A model generated the notes under the pieces. The model saw nothing but the letters and a program-made list of their open reading frames with translations. It ran no database searches and had not been told where the DNA came from. Below are positions 8,490 to 16,887 of a DNA stretch of 64,000 bases, piece after piece. Made by a program: the position numbers and the translations under genes. Each line of letters begins with the position of its first letter. The first letter of the stretch is position 1. The stretch comes from Streptomyces sp. NBC_00390 (GTDB lineage: Bacteria; Actinomycetota; Actinomycetes; Streptomycetales; Streptomycetaceae): assembly GCF_036057275.1 (NCBI RefSeq), contig NZ_CP107945.1, positions 3,906,001 to 3,970,000 of the forward strand, written 5' to 3'.

Positions 8490-9065
8490 ATGGGTGTCAG
8501 CCTGTCCAAGGGCGGCAATGTTTCACTCAGCAAGGAGGCCCCGGGCCTGACCGCGGTCACCGTGGGCCTGGGTTGGGACGTCCGGACCACCACCGGCACC
8601 GACTTCGACCTCGACGCCAGCGCCCTGCTGACCAACGCCGAGGGCAAGGTCGCCGGCGACGGCAACTTCGTCTTCTTCAACAACCTCAAGAGCCCGGACG
8701 GCTCGGTCGAGCACACCGGCGACAACATCACGGGTGAGGGCGAGGGGGACGACGAGCAGATCAAGGTCAACCTGGCCGCCGTCCCGGCCGACGTCGACAA
8801 GATCGTCTTCCCGGTCTCCATCTATGACGGTGAGACCCGTCAGCAGTCCTTCGGCCAGGTACGCAACGCGTTCATCCGCGTGGTGAACCAGGCAGGCGGC
8901 TCCGAGCTCGCCCGCTACGACCTGAGCGAGGACGCCTCGACCGAGACCGCGATGGTCTTCGGCGAGCTGTACCGCAGCGGCGCGGAGTGGAAGTTCCGCG
9001 CAGTCGGCCAGGGCTACGCCTCGGGCCTGCGCGGCATCGCGCAGGACTTCGGGGTCAACATCTGA
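8490..9065 (+). CDS. TerD-family calcium-binding stress protein
   Basis: 191 residues, the normal TerD length, beginning MGVSLSKGGNVSLSKEAPGL. Acidic segments DFDLDASALL and GEGEGDDEQ match the Ca2+-binding loops of TerD, and IVFPVSIYDGE is also conserved. TerD proteins are linked to tellurite, metal and oxidative stress tolerance, but their biochemistry is unclear. The frame is open back to 8433; ATG 8490 is where homology starts and has AGGGG in front. It is the last gene of the CLC/K+ channel series and is followed by a hairpin. Confidence 0.93.
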   Translation: MGVSLSKGGNVSLSKEAPGLTAVTVGLGWDVRTTTGTDFDLDASALLTNAEGKVAGDGNFVFFNNLKSPDGSVEHTGDNITGEGEGDDEQIKVNLAAVPADVDKIVFPVSIYDGETRQQSFGQVRNAFIRVVNQAGGSELARYDLSEDASTETAMVFGELYRSGAEWKFRAVGQGYASGLRGIAQDFGVNI

Positions 9066-9081
9066 GCCGTACCGGCTGGTT

Positions 9082-9109
9082 GGGGCCCGGCCCGCTCCGG
9101 GCCGGCCCC
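9082..9109 (+). terminator. GC-rich hairpin after terD-like gene
   Basis: GGGGCCCGGCCCG and CGGGCCGGCCCC pair around a CTC loop with one bulged base. It lies 16 bases downstream of the TerD stop and upstream of the PPTase start, so it probably ends the ion/stress transcript. Confidence 0.6.
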
Positions 9110-9166
9110 GCTCCGGTGGAGTACGGTCGATGCATATTGCCCAGGCCGACGCCGCCGGAGGACGAG

Positions 9167-9859
9167 ATGCCGCTCGACATGCCCATCGGTGACGCTTCAC
9201 GGTTGCTCCCGGGGCTGGAGCTGCTGTGGTCCGGCCGGGTGCCCGACCACGCCCGGGACGCCGCCGCGCACCGCCGGCTCCTGGATGCCGAGGAGTCCGC
9301 ACGGCTGGCCGGGTTCCGCCGGCCCGGCGACCGGGATGCGTACGCGGTCGCCCATGTGACCCTGCGCCGGCTGCTCGGACAGCGGCTCGGGCTGGCCCCG
9401 GAGGCGGTCACCCTGCTCCGTGAACCGTGCGCGCACTGCGGCGGACCGCACGGGCGGCCCCATGTGCCGGACAGGGCTGTGCACTTCTCGCTGTCGCACA
9501 CCACGGGCATGGTGATGATCGCTCTCGCGTCGGTGCCTGTGGGGATAGATGTCGAGGCGGTTCCGGAAGCGGCCACGGCCGCAGATGTGGCTCAGCAGCT
9601 GCACCCCCAGGAGCGCGCCGAGCTGGCCGCGGTGCCCGCCGCCGGGCACGCCGAGGCCTTCAACCGGTGCTGGACCCGCAAGGAGGCCCTGCTGAAGGCC
9701 ATGGGCGTCGGCCTGAACGAGGACCTGTCGCTGAACTACGTGGGCGCGGGACCGCAACCCGCCTCGCACGAGGGCTGGTTGATCGCCGATCTGCCGACCG
9801 ACGCCGGCTACTCGGCGGCGGTCGCCGTGTGCCGCGCCGACGAGGACGCACCCCGTTAG
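9167..9859 (+). CDS. 4'-phosphopantetheinyl transferase (Sfp type)
   Basis: 230 residues. It moves the phosphopantetheine arm of coenzyme A onto a serine of carrier proteins of fatty acid, polyketide or peptide synthases. The two family signatures are VGIDVEAV, holding the Mg2+-binding Asp and Glu, and FNRCWTRKEALLKAMG, the W-x-x-KEA-x-K motif. The upstream FSLSHT is also conserved. ATG 9167 follows GGAGGA closely. No biosynthetic cluster is adjacent, so it is likely a general-purpose enzyme serving carrier proteins elsewhere. Confidence 0.92.
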   Translation: MPLDMPIGDASRLLPGLELLWSGRVPDHARDAAAHRRLLDAEESARLAGFRRPGDRDAYAVAHVTLRRLLGQRLGLAPEAVTLLREPCAHCGGPHGRPHVPDRAVHFSLSHTTGMVMIALASVPVGIDVEAVPEAATAADVAQQLHPQERAELAAVPAAGHAEAFNRCWTRKEALLKAMGVGLNEDLSLNYVGAGPQPASHEGWLIADLPTDAGYSAAVAVCRADEDAPR

Positions 9860-9894
9860 CCGGCGCTCGGTCTCCTGCACCGCCGCCCGTCCGG

Positions 9895-10248
9895 TCACAT
9901 GAACCACCGCCCGGACGCGGCCCGTTCGGCGGTCGCATGCCACCAGCCCGGCGGCGGGGCTCCGATGACCTGCGCGGTCGGCTGATCCGGGTGGAGTCCG
10001 AGGGCCCGCAGGGCGTCGTCGCGGACACTCACAGTGAACCAGCCCCGCCAGCGACCGTCGGGGCCCGGCCCGCAGGCGAGGCCCCACCGGATGTCGTCGG
10101 CCGCGAAGGGCATCCAGTCGATGCCGCGGTCACGCAGTCAAGCGCGCAGGGCGGCCAGGGGGTGGAGACAGCCCGGCACGTTCTCGTACGCCGTGACGGA
10201 TGTCCAGCCGGGCGTGGACGCCGGCGGCTGGGGCTGTGCGGTGTTCAT
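9895..10248 (-). pseudogene. Unknown small protein gene interrupted by one in-frame TGA
   Basis: Starting at ATG 10248, which has AGGGGAGG in front, the frame runs 36 codons (MNTAQPQPPASTPGW to LAALRA), meets TGA at 10140-10138, and then continues open for 80 more codons (LRDRGIDWMPFAADD to RAASGRWFM) to a normal stop. Base use is coding-like on both sides of the TGA. A single substitution, for example from CGA or TGG, would explain it. The family is not recognised. It may be a recent pseudogene or a sequencing error; translation could still restart at ATG 10113 to give 72 residues. Confidence 0.65.
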
Positions 10249-10314
10249 GAGCCTCCCCTGGGTCGGTGATCCTGCCGTATCGCCGTCGCCCTCACCCTCG
10301 GCGGCCAAGGCCGG

Positions 10315-10689
10315 TCAGTAACGCTCGGCCAGATGCTCGCGGCCCGCCGGCGGCTCGTACGGCTCGGGCCAGAAGTCGGTGACCGAGGTGATCCGGCCCT
10401 CGTCGTCACCGGTGAAGAACACGATCGCATACATCTCCTCCAGGCCCACCGTCACATGGACCCAGGTGACGACCTGGTCCCCGTCGGCGACCACGCGCTC
10501 GGTCCTGATGTGCCAGTCACCCGGATACTCCTGGTTGAACCGGACATACCGCTCCCGGCCGCGGATCCGCTCACGCGTCTGCGGCAGCTCGTACACCACA
10601 CCCTCCGAGAGGGTCGCCGCGAAGGCCGCCCAGTCCCGGGACTCCGCGGCCGACCAATACGTCTCAACTGTCTTGCGCAGTACGGTCAT
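10315..10689 (-). CDS. SnoaL-like/NTF2-fold protein
   Basis: 124 residues from MTVLRKTVETYWSAAESRDW. The pattern of N-terminal helix, RERIRGRERYVRF, a curved beta sheet with WVHVTVGLEE, and a final ITSVTDFWPEPYEPP is typical of SnoaL-like NTF2-fold proteins. The family includes isomerases, hydrolases and ligand binders, so the reaction is unknown. ATG 10689 was chosen because the upstream extension to 10824 is not family-like. It is divergent from the S9 peptidase gene. Confidence 0.85.
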   Translation of the reverse strand: MTVLRKTVETYWSAAESRDWAAFAATLSEGVVYELPQTRERIRGRERYVRFNQEYPGDWHIRTERVVADGDQVVTWVHVTVGLEEMYAIVFFTGDDEGRITSVTDFWPEPYEPPAGREHLAERY

Positions 10690-10794
10690 ACGGCGAGTGT
10701 GCACCCGGCCACCGACAATCGGCCCGGAGCGTGTGCCGACGAAGTTGTCCACAGGCTGCGGCTGGCCTGGACATTTTCCGGTTTCATTGGGGGC

Positions 10795-12621
10795 ATGAGC
10801 GACGCAGCCATCACTACGCCCCACCCGTCCGACCTGACCGCCGAGGCCGCGGTACCCGACTGGGAGAGGCGCTTCCGGGCACCGCGCGTCTCACTGCCCG
10901 ACTGGGCCGAGGACGCGCCCGACCGCGCCCTTTTCGTCTCCAACGCCACCGGGACGTACGAGTTGTACGCATGGGACCGGGCCAGTGGCAGCCGGCGCCA
11001 GGTGACCGACCGGCCGAACGGCACGACGGACGGCGTGCTCACCCCCGACGGCAAGGCGATCTGGTGGTTCGCGGACACCGACGGGGACGAGTTCGGCATC
11101 TGGATGCGCCAGCCCTTCGGCGGCGGGGACGACGAGCCGGCGGCCCCCGGCCTCGAACCTTCCTATCCCGGAGGTCTGGCCATCGGCCGGGACGGCATCA
11201 CCTCGGTGATCGGCCGCTCCACCGACGAGGACGGCAGCACCATCCATGTCGTACGGGCGGGCGAGGCACCGGCCGAGATCTACCGGCACCGGGAGTCGGC
11301 CGGGGTCGGAGATCTGTCGCACGACAGCACGCTCCTCGCGATCGAGCACACCGAGCACGGGGACGCGATGCACTCCGCCCTGCGTGTGCTGCGGCTGGAC
11401 GGGACGACGGTCGCCGAGCTCGACGACACCAAGAACGGCACGGTGGAGCTCGGGCTCGAGGTCCTCGGCTTCGCACCGGTCGACGGGGACACCCGGCTGC
11501 TCGTCGGGCATCAGCGCAGGGGCCGCTGGGAGCCGATGATCTGGGACATCGCCTCGGGTGAGGAGAGCGACCTGGCGATCGATCTGCCCGGTGACGTGAA
11601 CGCCGAGTGGTATCCGGACGGCTCCGGGCTGCTGGTGGCGCACAGCGTCGAGGCGCGCGGCGAGCTGTGGCGTTACGACCTGGCGGCGCACGAGCTGACG
11701 CGTATCGGGACGCCGGCAGGTTCGGTCTCGGGCGCGACCGCCCGCCCCGACGGTTCGGTGGAGTACCTGTGGTCGTCGGCGGCCCTGCCGCCGCAGGTGC
11801 GCTCGACCGCGGGCGGTGTCGTCCTCGACCCTCCGGGCATGACGGCTCCCGAGTCGGTCCCCGTCGAGGACGCCTGGGTGGAGGGGCCGGGGGGCCGTAT
11901 CCACGCACTGGTGCAGAAACCGGCGGGGGCGACCGGTCCGCTGCCGACGGTCTTCGAGATCCACGGCGGCCCGACCTGGCACGACAGCGACACCTTCGCC
12001 GCCGGCCCGGCGGCCTGGATCGACCACGGGTACGCGGTGGTACGGGTCAACTACCGCGGCTCGACCGGTTACGGCAGGGAGTGGACGGACGCCCTCAAGC
12101 ACCGGGTCGGGCTGATCGAGCTGGAGGACATCGCGGCGGTCCGCGAGTGGGCGGTGGCGTCCGGTCTCGCGGATCCGGCCCGGCTGATCCTGGCGGGCGG
12201 CTCCTGGGGCGGGTATCTGACGCTGCTCGGGCTCGGCACCCAGCCCGATGCCTGGGCGCTGGGTCTGGCCGCGGTCCCGGTCGCGGACTATGTCACGGCG
12301 TACCACGACGAGATGGAGGCGCTGAAGTCCATGGACCGTACGCTCCTCGGCGGCACTCCGGAGGAGGTTCCCGAGCGGTGGACGGCCTCGTCCCCGCTGA
12401 CGTATGTCGACGCGGTCCGCGCACCGGTCTACATCTCGGCGGGGGTGAACGACCCGCGCTGTCCGATCCGTCAGGTCGAGAACTATGTGGACCGCCTCGC
12501 TGCGCGCGGCGCGGTCCACGAGGTGTATCGGTACGACGCGGGACACGGCTCGCTGGTGGTGGAGGAGCGCATCAAGCAGGTGCGGCTGGAGATCGAGTTC
12601 GCCGAGCGGCATCTGGGCTGA
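10795..12621 (+). CDS. S9-family prolyl oligopeptidase/acylaminoacyl peptidase-like enzyme
   Basis: 608 residues. An N-terminal beta-propeller region (to about residue 340) has repeated segments such as VTDRPNGTTDGVLTPDG. A C-terminal alpha/beta hydrolase follows, with the nucleophile motif GGSWGGYLT, the aspartate in AGVNDPRCPI and the histidine in DAGHGS. These form the Ser-Asp-His triad of S9 peptidases, which cut short peptides or remove blocked N-termini in the cytosol. No signal peptide. ATG 10795 follows GGGGG; the frame is open far upstream but the family starts here. Confidence 0.93.
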   Translation: MSDAAITTPHPSDLTAEAAVPDWERRFRAPRVSLPDWAEDAPDRALFVSNATGTYELYAWDRASGSRRQVTDRPNGTTDGVLTPDGKAIWWFADTDGDEFGIWMRQPFGGGDDEPAAPGLEPSYPGGLAIGRDGITSVIGRSTDEDGSTIHVVRAGEAPAEIYRHRESAGVGDLSHDSTLLAIEHTEHGDAMHSALRVLRLDGTTVAELDDTKNGTVELGLEVLGFAPVDGDTRLLVGHQRRGRWEPMIWDIASGEESDLAIDLPGDVNAEWYPDGSGLLVAHSVEARGELWRYDLAAHELTRIGTPAGSVSGATARPDGSVEYLWSSAALPPQVRSTAGGVVLDPPGMTAPESVPVEDAWVEGPGGRIHALVQKPAGATGPLPTVFEIHGGPTWHDSDTFAAGPAAWIDHGYAVVRVNYRGSTGYGREWTDALKHRVGLIELEDIAAVREWAVASGLADPARLILAGGSWGGYLTLLGLGTQPDAWALGLAAVPVADYVTAYHDEMEALKSMDRTLLGGTPEEVPERWTASSPLTYVDAVRAPVYISAGVNDPRCPIRQVENYVDRLAARGAVHEVYRYDAGHGSLVVEERIKQVRLEIEFAERHLG

Positions 12622-12785
12622 GGCAAGAGCCCGGGTGCCGCTCGGCCGGGCCCCGGCCCCGGTCGGCAGCAGACAGGACATCGACCGCGTTCCGGACGGG
12701 CCGGGCAGGCGGCGGACGGACGGCCGACCGGCTCCTCGCGGACCCCGCACCCGGCCGGGACGGGCGGGTTCCGTACCGTGGAGGG

Positions 12786-13544
12786 GTGTACCGCTTCCTG
12801 CTGACCCCTCGCTGGTGGGGGATCAATGTCTTCGTCGTGCTGGCGATCCCCTTCTGCATCTTCATGGGGTCATGGCAGCTCGGCAGGTTCGAGGACCGCG
12901 TCGACAGCCACCGAGCGGCCGAGCAGCAGACCGGTGCGGTGCAAGAGGAGCGGGCCGCGCCCATCGAGGAGCTCTTGCCCGTCGACAAGGAGACGTCGGG
13001 CCGGCCGGCGACGGCCGGCGGGACGTACGGGAAGCAGTTCCTCGTGCCTGAGCGGCAGTTGGACGGCCGGCGCGGCTCGTACGTGCTGACGTTGCTCAGG
13101 ACCGACAGCGGCCGGACGCTGCCCGTGGTGCGCGGCTGGCTCGCCGAGGGCGGCAAGGCTCCGGCCGCGCCCACGGGCCGGGTCACGGTCACCGGCGCGC
13201 TGCAGGCGTCCGAGACCGTGGGGACCGACGGGGTGCGCGCGACGGGCGGGCTGCCGAGCGGCCAGCTGGGCATGATCAGCGCGGCCTCGCTGGTGAACAT
13301 GGTGCCGGACGACGTGTACGACGCATGGATCACGCTCACCGAGGCGGACCGGGGCCTGACGGCCGTCCCGGCGGCCGCGCCGCAGAACAGCGGGCTGGAT
13401 CTGAAGGCGTTCCAGAACCTCGGGTACACCGGCGAGTGGTTCGCGTTCGCCGGCTTCGTGCTCTTCATGTGGTTCCGGCTGGCGCGGCGCGAGGCGGAGG
13501 CGGCCAGGGACCGGGAGCTCGGCCTGGAGCCGGAGACCGCCTGA
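12786..13544 (+). CDS. SURF1-family protein (cytochrome oxidase biogenesis)
   Basis: 252 residues with one membrane helix near each end: FLLTPRWWGINVFVVLAIPFCIFMGSWQLGRF region at the start and GEWFAFAGFVLFMWFRLARR at the end. The extracytoplasmic part between them contains LPVVRGW and other SURF1-like strands. SURF1 proteins help assemble heme-copper cytochrome oxidase. The start is GTG 12786; the much longer open frame upstream is a shadow of the S9 peptidase gene. It lies 164 bases after that gene and is closed by a strong hairpin. Confidence 0.88.
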   Translation: MYRFLLTPRWWGINVFVVLAIPFCIFMGSWQLGRFEDRVDSHRAAEQQTGAVQEERAAPIEELLPVDKETSGRPATAGGTYGKQFLVPERQLDGRRGSYVLTLLRTDSGRTLPVVRGWLAEGGKAPAAPTGRVTVTGALQASETVGTDGVRATGGLPSGQLGMISAASLVNMVPDDVYDAWITLTEADRGLTAVPAAAPQNSGLDLKAFQNLGYTGEWFAFAGFVLFMWFRLARREAEAARDRELGLEPETA

Positions 13545-13622
13545 CACCGGCGTCTGCACACCGGCGGCTGTCCACCGGCCGTCCGACCCGTCCGTGTGCA
13601 CACCCGCCCGTGCCGGACAGCC

Positions 13623-13662
13623 GTGAGGGGGCGGGACCGCGGTCGCGGTCCCGCCCCCTCAC
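13623..13662. terminator. Perfect 18-bp bidirectional terminator hairpin
   Basis: GTGAGGGGGCGGGACCGC (13623-13640) and GCGGTCCCGCCCCCTCAC (13645-13662) are exact reverse complements around a GGTC loop. The hairpin sits between the SURF1 gene (plus strand, ends 13544) and the sigma-partner gene (minus strand, ends 13676), so it can end transcription from both sides. Confidence 0.85.
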
Positions 13663-13675
13663 CCGTGGTGCCTCG

Positions 13676-14863
13676 TCACTGCCCCGGCAGCAGTCCGGTG
13701 TGGTAGATCGTGCCTGCGCAGGCGTTCGTGACCGTGGTCGTGGCAGTTGCCGCACCGCCCTGGGCGGGATGCGACACCGTGACACTTCCGTCCTGCACGC
13801 CGCCGTCCGCGAACAGCTGCGTCGTGGTCTGGTCCGACGTGCCCGTGCCGCTGCTGTCACCCGGTGTGCCGTCCGAGGGCGAGGGGTCGGGCGAGGGGTC
13901 GGTGGTGGGGCAGCTGTCGGACGGCACCCACCCGAACTTCACCTCGTAGGCCGCGGACGGCTTCAGCACCACTGTCGGCAGTTCCTGGGAGGGGTCGGGC
14001 AGTGCGCCTGCCGCATCGCCGGTGACATGGCGAGCCATCGTGATCTTGGTCGGGTCGGCGGCACCGGACACCGAGAAGGTGACATCGCTGGTGCTGACCG
14101 CGCACTCGCTCTGCGAGTTGTTCGCGACGCGGAAGGTGCCGTACACCTTGCCCTCGCCGTCCGGTGCGTTCGTCTGCGCCGAGATGACCACGAGGTGGGT
14201 GGAGTCGCAGACCGGGGCGCTCCCGGCGCCGGCGCCCGGCGACTGGGCCGCGCCCGATGCTCCGTCTCCGGCACCGCTGGGCTGCTCGCCCGGCTCGGTC
14301 GTGCCGTTGCCCTCGCCCTGTTCGTTGCCCTCGCCGCCGGCGGAGGGACCCTCGGTCCCCTTGCCGGCGTCGCCTGCGTCCGGATCGTCGCCGGTGCCGC
14401 CGTGGGCCTGCTCGCCGTGCCCGGCGTTGACGGGGTTGGCGCTGTCACCGGCACCGGAGCCCGCCACATGGACGAAGGCGGGTACCGCGGTGCCGACCAG
14501 CAGCGCCGCGGCCGCCATGCCGACGAGCGCCTGCCGCTTGCGGGCGCGCCGTGCGGGGACCGCCCGGCGCAGATGGTCGAGGGCTCCGTCGGACGGCTCG
14601 ATGTCCTCGACCACGCCGTGCAGCAGACGCCGCAGAGCGGCTTCCTCACCGCCCAGGCCATCGCCCGGGTCTCCCAGGTCGCCCGGGCCGCCGAAGCCCG
14701 CTCCCGAGCCGCCCCGCCCCGCGCCCGAACCGCCGCTTCGATCTCCGCCGAGGCCGTTGCCCGGCTCTGTATCCGGCCCGTTGTTCACAATCTCGTTCCC
14801 AGTCCGGTCGTCAAACGGCCCGTCCGGCCCGTACCGCTCAAAGCTGCGCCTGTGCCCGCTCAT
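13676..14863 (-). CDS. Single-pass membrane partner of the ECF sigma factor (candidate anti-sigma)
   Basis: 395 residues. A Gly-rich start is followed by a cytosolic helical region around residues 75-110 (EEAALRRLLHGVVEDIEPSD, HLRRAVPARRARKRQ), one membrane helix (ALVGMAAAALLVGTAVPAF), a long low-complexity linker and an extracytoplasmic beta-rich domain with CDSTHLVV, SECAVSTSDV and DSCPTTD. The ATG overlaps the sigma factor stop by 4 bases (ATGA), which implies coupled translation. That and the architecture suggest it restrains the sigma factor until an outside signal arrives. No ZAS zinc motif is visible, so the anti-sigma role is inferred from context. Confidence 0.8.
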   Translation of the reverse strand: MSGHRRSFERYGPDGPFDDRTGNEIVNNGPDTEPGNGLGGDRSGGSGAGRGGSGAGFGGPGDLGDPGDGLGGEEAALRRLLHGVVEDIEPSDGALDHLRRAVPARRARKRQALVGMAAAALLVGTAVPAFVHVAGSGAGDSANPVNAGHGEQAHGGTGDDPDAGDAGKGTEGPSAGGEGNEQGEGNGTTEPGEQPSGAGDGASGAAQSPGAGAGSAPVCDSTHLVVISAQTNAPDGEGKVYGTFRVANNSQSECAVSTSDVTFSVSGAADPTKITMARHVTGDAAGALPDPSQELPTVVLKPSAAYEVKFGWVPSDSCPTTDPSPDPSPSDGTPGDSSGTGTSDQTTTQLFADGGVQDGSVTVSHPAQGGAATATTTVTNACAGTIYHTGLLPGQ

Positions 14864-15522
14864 GCCGTGGCCTCCATGGCGACGCGCAGCGCCGCGATGC
14901 CTCGTGAGCCGTACGCCTTCACCGAACCCAGCGAGATTCCCAGGGTCTCGGCGACCTGCGCCTCGGTCATGTCGGCGAAGTACCGCAGCACCAGCACCTC
15001 ACGCTGTCGCCGCTGCAGCCCGCGCATCGCCTTGATCAATGCGTCCCGCTCCAGCTGGTCGTACGCACCCTCCTCCGCGCTCGCCATGTCCGGCATCGGC
15101 TTGGAGAGCAGCTTCAGGCCGAGGATGCGGCGGCGCAGCGCGGAGCGGGAGAGGTTGACCACGGTCTGCCGCAGATAGGCAAGGGTCTTCTCCGGATCGC
15201 GCACGCGCTTGCGCGCGGAATGCACGCGGATGAAGGCTTCCTGCACCACGTCCTCGCAGGAGGCCGTGTCGTCCAGGAGCAGGGCGGCGAGACCCAGCAG
15301 CGACCGGTAGTGGGCGCGGTAGGTCTCGGTGAGGTGATCGACCGTGGTACCGGCAGTCATGGCGTCGTCAGCGCCCTGCCGCGGTGTCGGGACGCGGGTG
15401 GTCCGCGGAGCGGGCATGGGTGCGATCACCGGCAGGCCGCCGGGCGGGCGGGTCCTGCGGGCCGGACGCATCGAAGCGCCGCGGACCGGGACCACCCTTG
15501 CAATGTCGAGTACCTCTGCCAC
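14860..15522 (-). CDS. SigE-family ECF RNA polymerase sigma factor
   Basis: 220 residues from GTG 15522; the conserved part starts at ATG 15360 (MTAGTTVDHLTETYRAHYRS). Region 2 is at ALLLDDTASCEDVVQEAFIR and region 4 at LQRRQREVLVLRYFADMTEAQ followed by the helix-turn-helix GISLGSVKAYGSRG. The 55 residues between the two possible starts are Pro/Arg-rich with GC-rich third positions, so the longer form is plausible, but neither start has a strong ribosome site. It directs RNA polymerase to an unknown regulon and is coupled to the downstream membrane protein. Confidence 0.88.
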   Translation of the reverse strand: MAEVLDIARVVPVRGASMRPARRTRPPGGLPVIAPMPAPRTTRVPTPRQGADDAMTAGTTVDHLTETYRAHYRSLLGLAALLLDDTASCEDVVQEAFIRVHSARKRVRDPEKTLAYLRQTVVNLSRSALRRRILGLKLLSKPMPDMASAEEGAYDQLERDALIKAMRGLQRRQREVLVLRYFADMTEAQVAETLGISLGSVKAYGSRGIAALRVAMEATA

Positions 15523-15822
15523 GCCTGTTGGACACGCTTCCCCCCGCCAGGGTTGTACGCGTACGCCACCGCTTTTGGCGGTGCACCGTCTGCCCTCATG
15601 CGCACTCGTTCTTCCCCGATGCCCCAAATGCCCCATGTGTCGCGGCACCGCATCGAGGCAACCGCATAGACGCTTCCCGCCCGACTACCGGTTGCAGCAA
15701 GGGGGAATGCGATAATCGAACATCCTGACGCTCCAGTTCAAGTGGTACAGACCTTGGACCTTGGATCACAGGGTGCCCTCAGATCCTACAAAGCCCGGCC
15801 GTCAGGTCACGCCGCACGTCTG
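15523..15822. other. Intergenic leader of the sigma operon, no gene seen
   Basis: About 300 bases between the sigma gene start and the stop of the asd-like gene. It should hold the sigma promoter on the minus strand, but no clear -35/-10 pair could be assigned. A short direct repeat, ACCTTGG, occurs twice near 15750-15765. Open frames here lack homology and coding bias. Confidence 0.5.
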
Positions 15823-16887
15823 TCAGCCGGCCGCGGCCCGCTCCGCGGCCACCGCTTCTGCGATCTGCACCGAGTTCAGCGCGGCCCCCTTGCGCAGGTT
15901 GTCACCGCACACGAACAGCTCCAGGGCACAGGGGTCGTCCGGCGACCGCCGTACCCGCCCCACCCAGGTGGGATCGGTCCCCACCACATCGGCCGGTGTC
16001 GGGAAGTCGCCCGCGCCGGGGTCGTCGTAGAGCACCACGCCGGGCGAGGTCGCCAGGATCTCGTGCGCCCTTTCCACGGTGACCTCGTGCTCGAAGCGGG
16101 CATGCACCGACAGCGAGTGTGTCGTGATCACGGGGACGCGGACACATGTCGCCGTCACCCGCAGCCCGGACAGGCCGAGGATCTTGCGGGTCTCGGCCCG
16201 CAGTCCCAGCTCCTCGGAGGACCAGCCGCCCTCCTCGGGCGTGCCGGACCACGGCACCACGTTGAGCGCGAGCGGCGCGGGCAGCGGCCCGAGGTCCTCG
16301 TCGCTCAGAGCGCGGCGTACGTCGCCGGGGCCCGCGCCCAGCTCGGTCCCGGCGACCATGGACAGCTGCGTGCGCAGCGCGGCCACGGCGTCGCGCCCCG
16401 CGCCGCTGGCGGCCTGGTAGGAGGAGACGACGAGCTCACGCAGCCCGAACTCCGCGTGCAGCGCCCCCAGCGCCGGGAGCAGGGTGAGCGTGGTGTCGTG
16501 GGGGCTCGCGACGATGCCGCGCGGCCTGACCCGTACGGCATGCGGATTGACCTCCGGAACGACCAGCGGAACGTCCGGGTCCAGCCGGAAGGCGGGCGAG
16601 CTGTCGACGACGACCGCGCCCTTGGCCACGGCGACCGGTGCCCACTGCCCGGACACCTCGCCGGGCACCAGGAAGAGCGCCACGTCGACGCCATCGAAGG
16701 CGTCCTCGCCCAGCGCCACGACCTCGCACTCCTCGCCGCGCACGGCCAGCTTGCGGCCGGCCGAGCGCGGCGAGGCGACGAGTCGTATCTCGCCCCAGAT
16801 GTCGGCGTGCTGCGACAGGATCTGGAGCATCACCGCACCGACTGCTCCGGTCGCTCCGACGACCGCGAGCGTCGGCTTGTGGATCAT
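15823..16887 (-). CDS. Aspartate-semialdehyde dehydrogenase-like protein lacking the catalytic cysteine
   Basis: 354 residues. The family scaffold is clear: GATGAVG dinucleotide loop near residue 10, SSPAFRLDPDVPLVVPEVNP, SSYQAASGAG, LRAETRKILGL and CVRVPVITTHSLSV, keeping the Gln, Arg and His of the active site. At the expected nucleophile (NPNCTT in active enzymes) the sequence reads SPHDTT, with Asp at residue 131 instead of Cys. The normal acyl-enzyme reaction on aspartyl phosphate should therefore fail. It overlaps lysC by ATGA, so a role tied to aspartate kinase, perhaps regulatory, is possible. A second, active Asd elsewhere in the genome is expected. Confidence 0.9.
   Translation of the reverse strand: MIHKPTLAVVGATGAVGAVMLQILSQHADIWGEIRLVASPRSAGRKLAVRGEECEVVALGEDAFDGVDVALFLVPGEVSGQWAPVAVAKGAVVVDSSPAFRLDPDVPLVVPEVNPHAVRVRPRGIVASPHDTTLTLLPALGALHAEFGLRELVVSSYQAASGAGRDAVAALRTQLSMVAGTELGAGPGDVRRALSDEDLGPLPAPLALNVVPWSGTPEEGGWSSEELGLRAETRKILGLSGLRVTATCVRVPVITTHSLSVHARFEHEVTVERAHEILATSPGVVLYDDPGAGDFPTPADVVGTDPTWVGRVRRSPDDPCALELFVCGDNLRKGAALNSVQIAEAVAAERAAAG

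Noticed and set aside
10138..10140. TGA as a selenocysteine codon
   Set aside because: No SECIS-like stem directly after it, no selenoprotein family, and a nonsense mutation is simpler.
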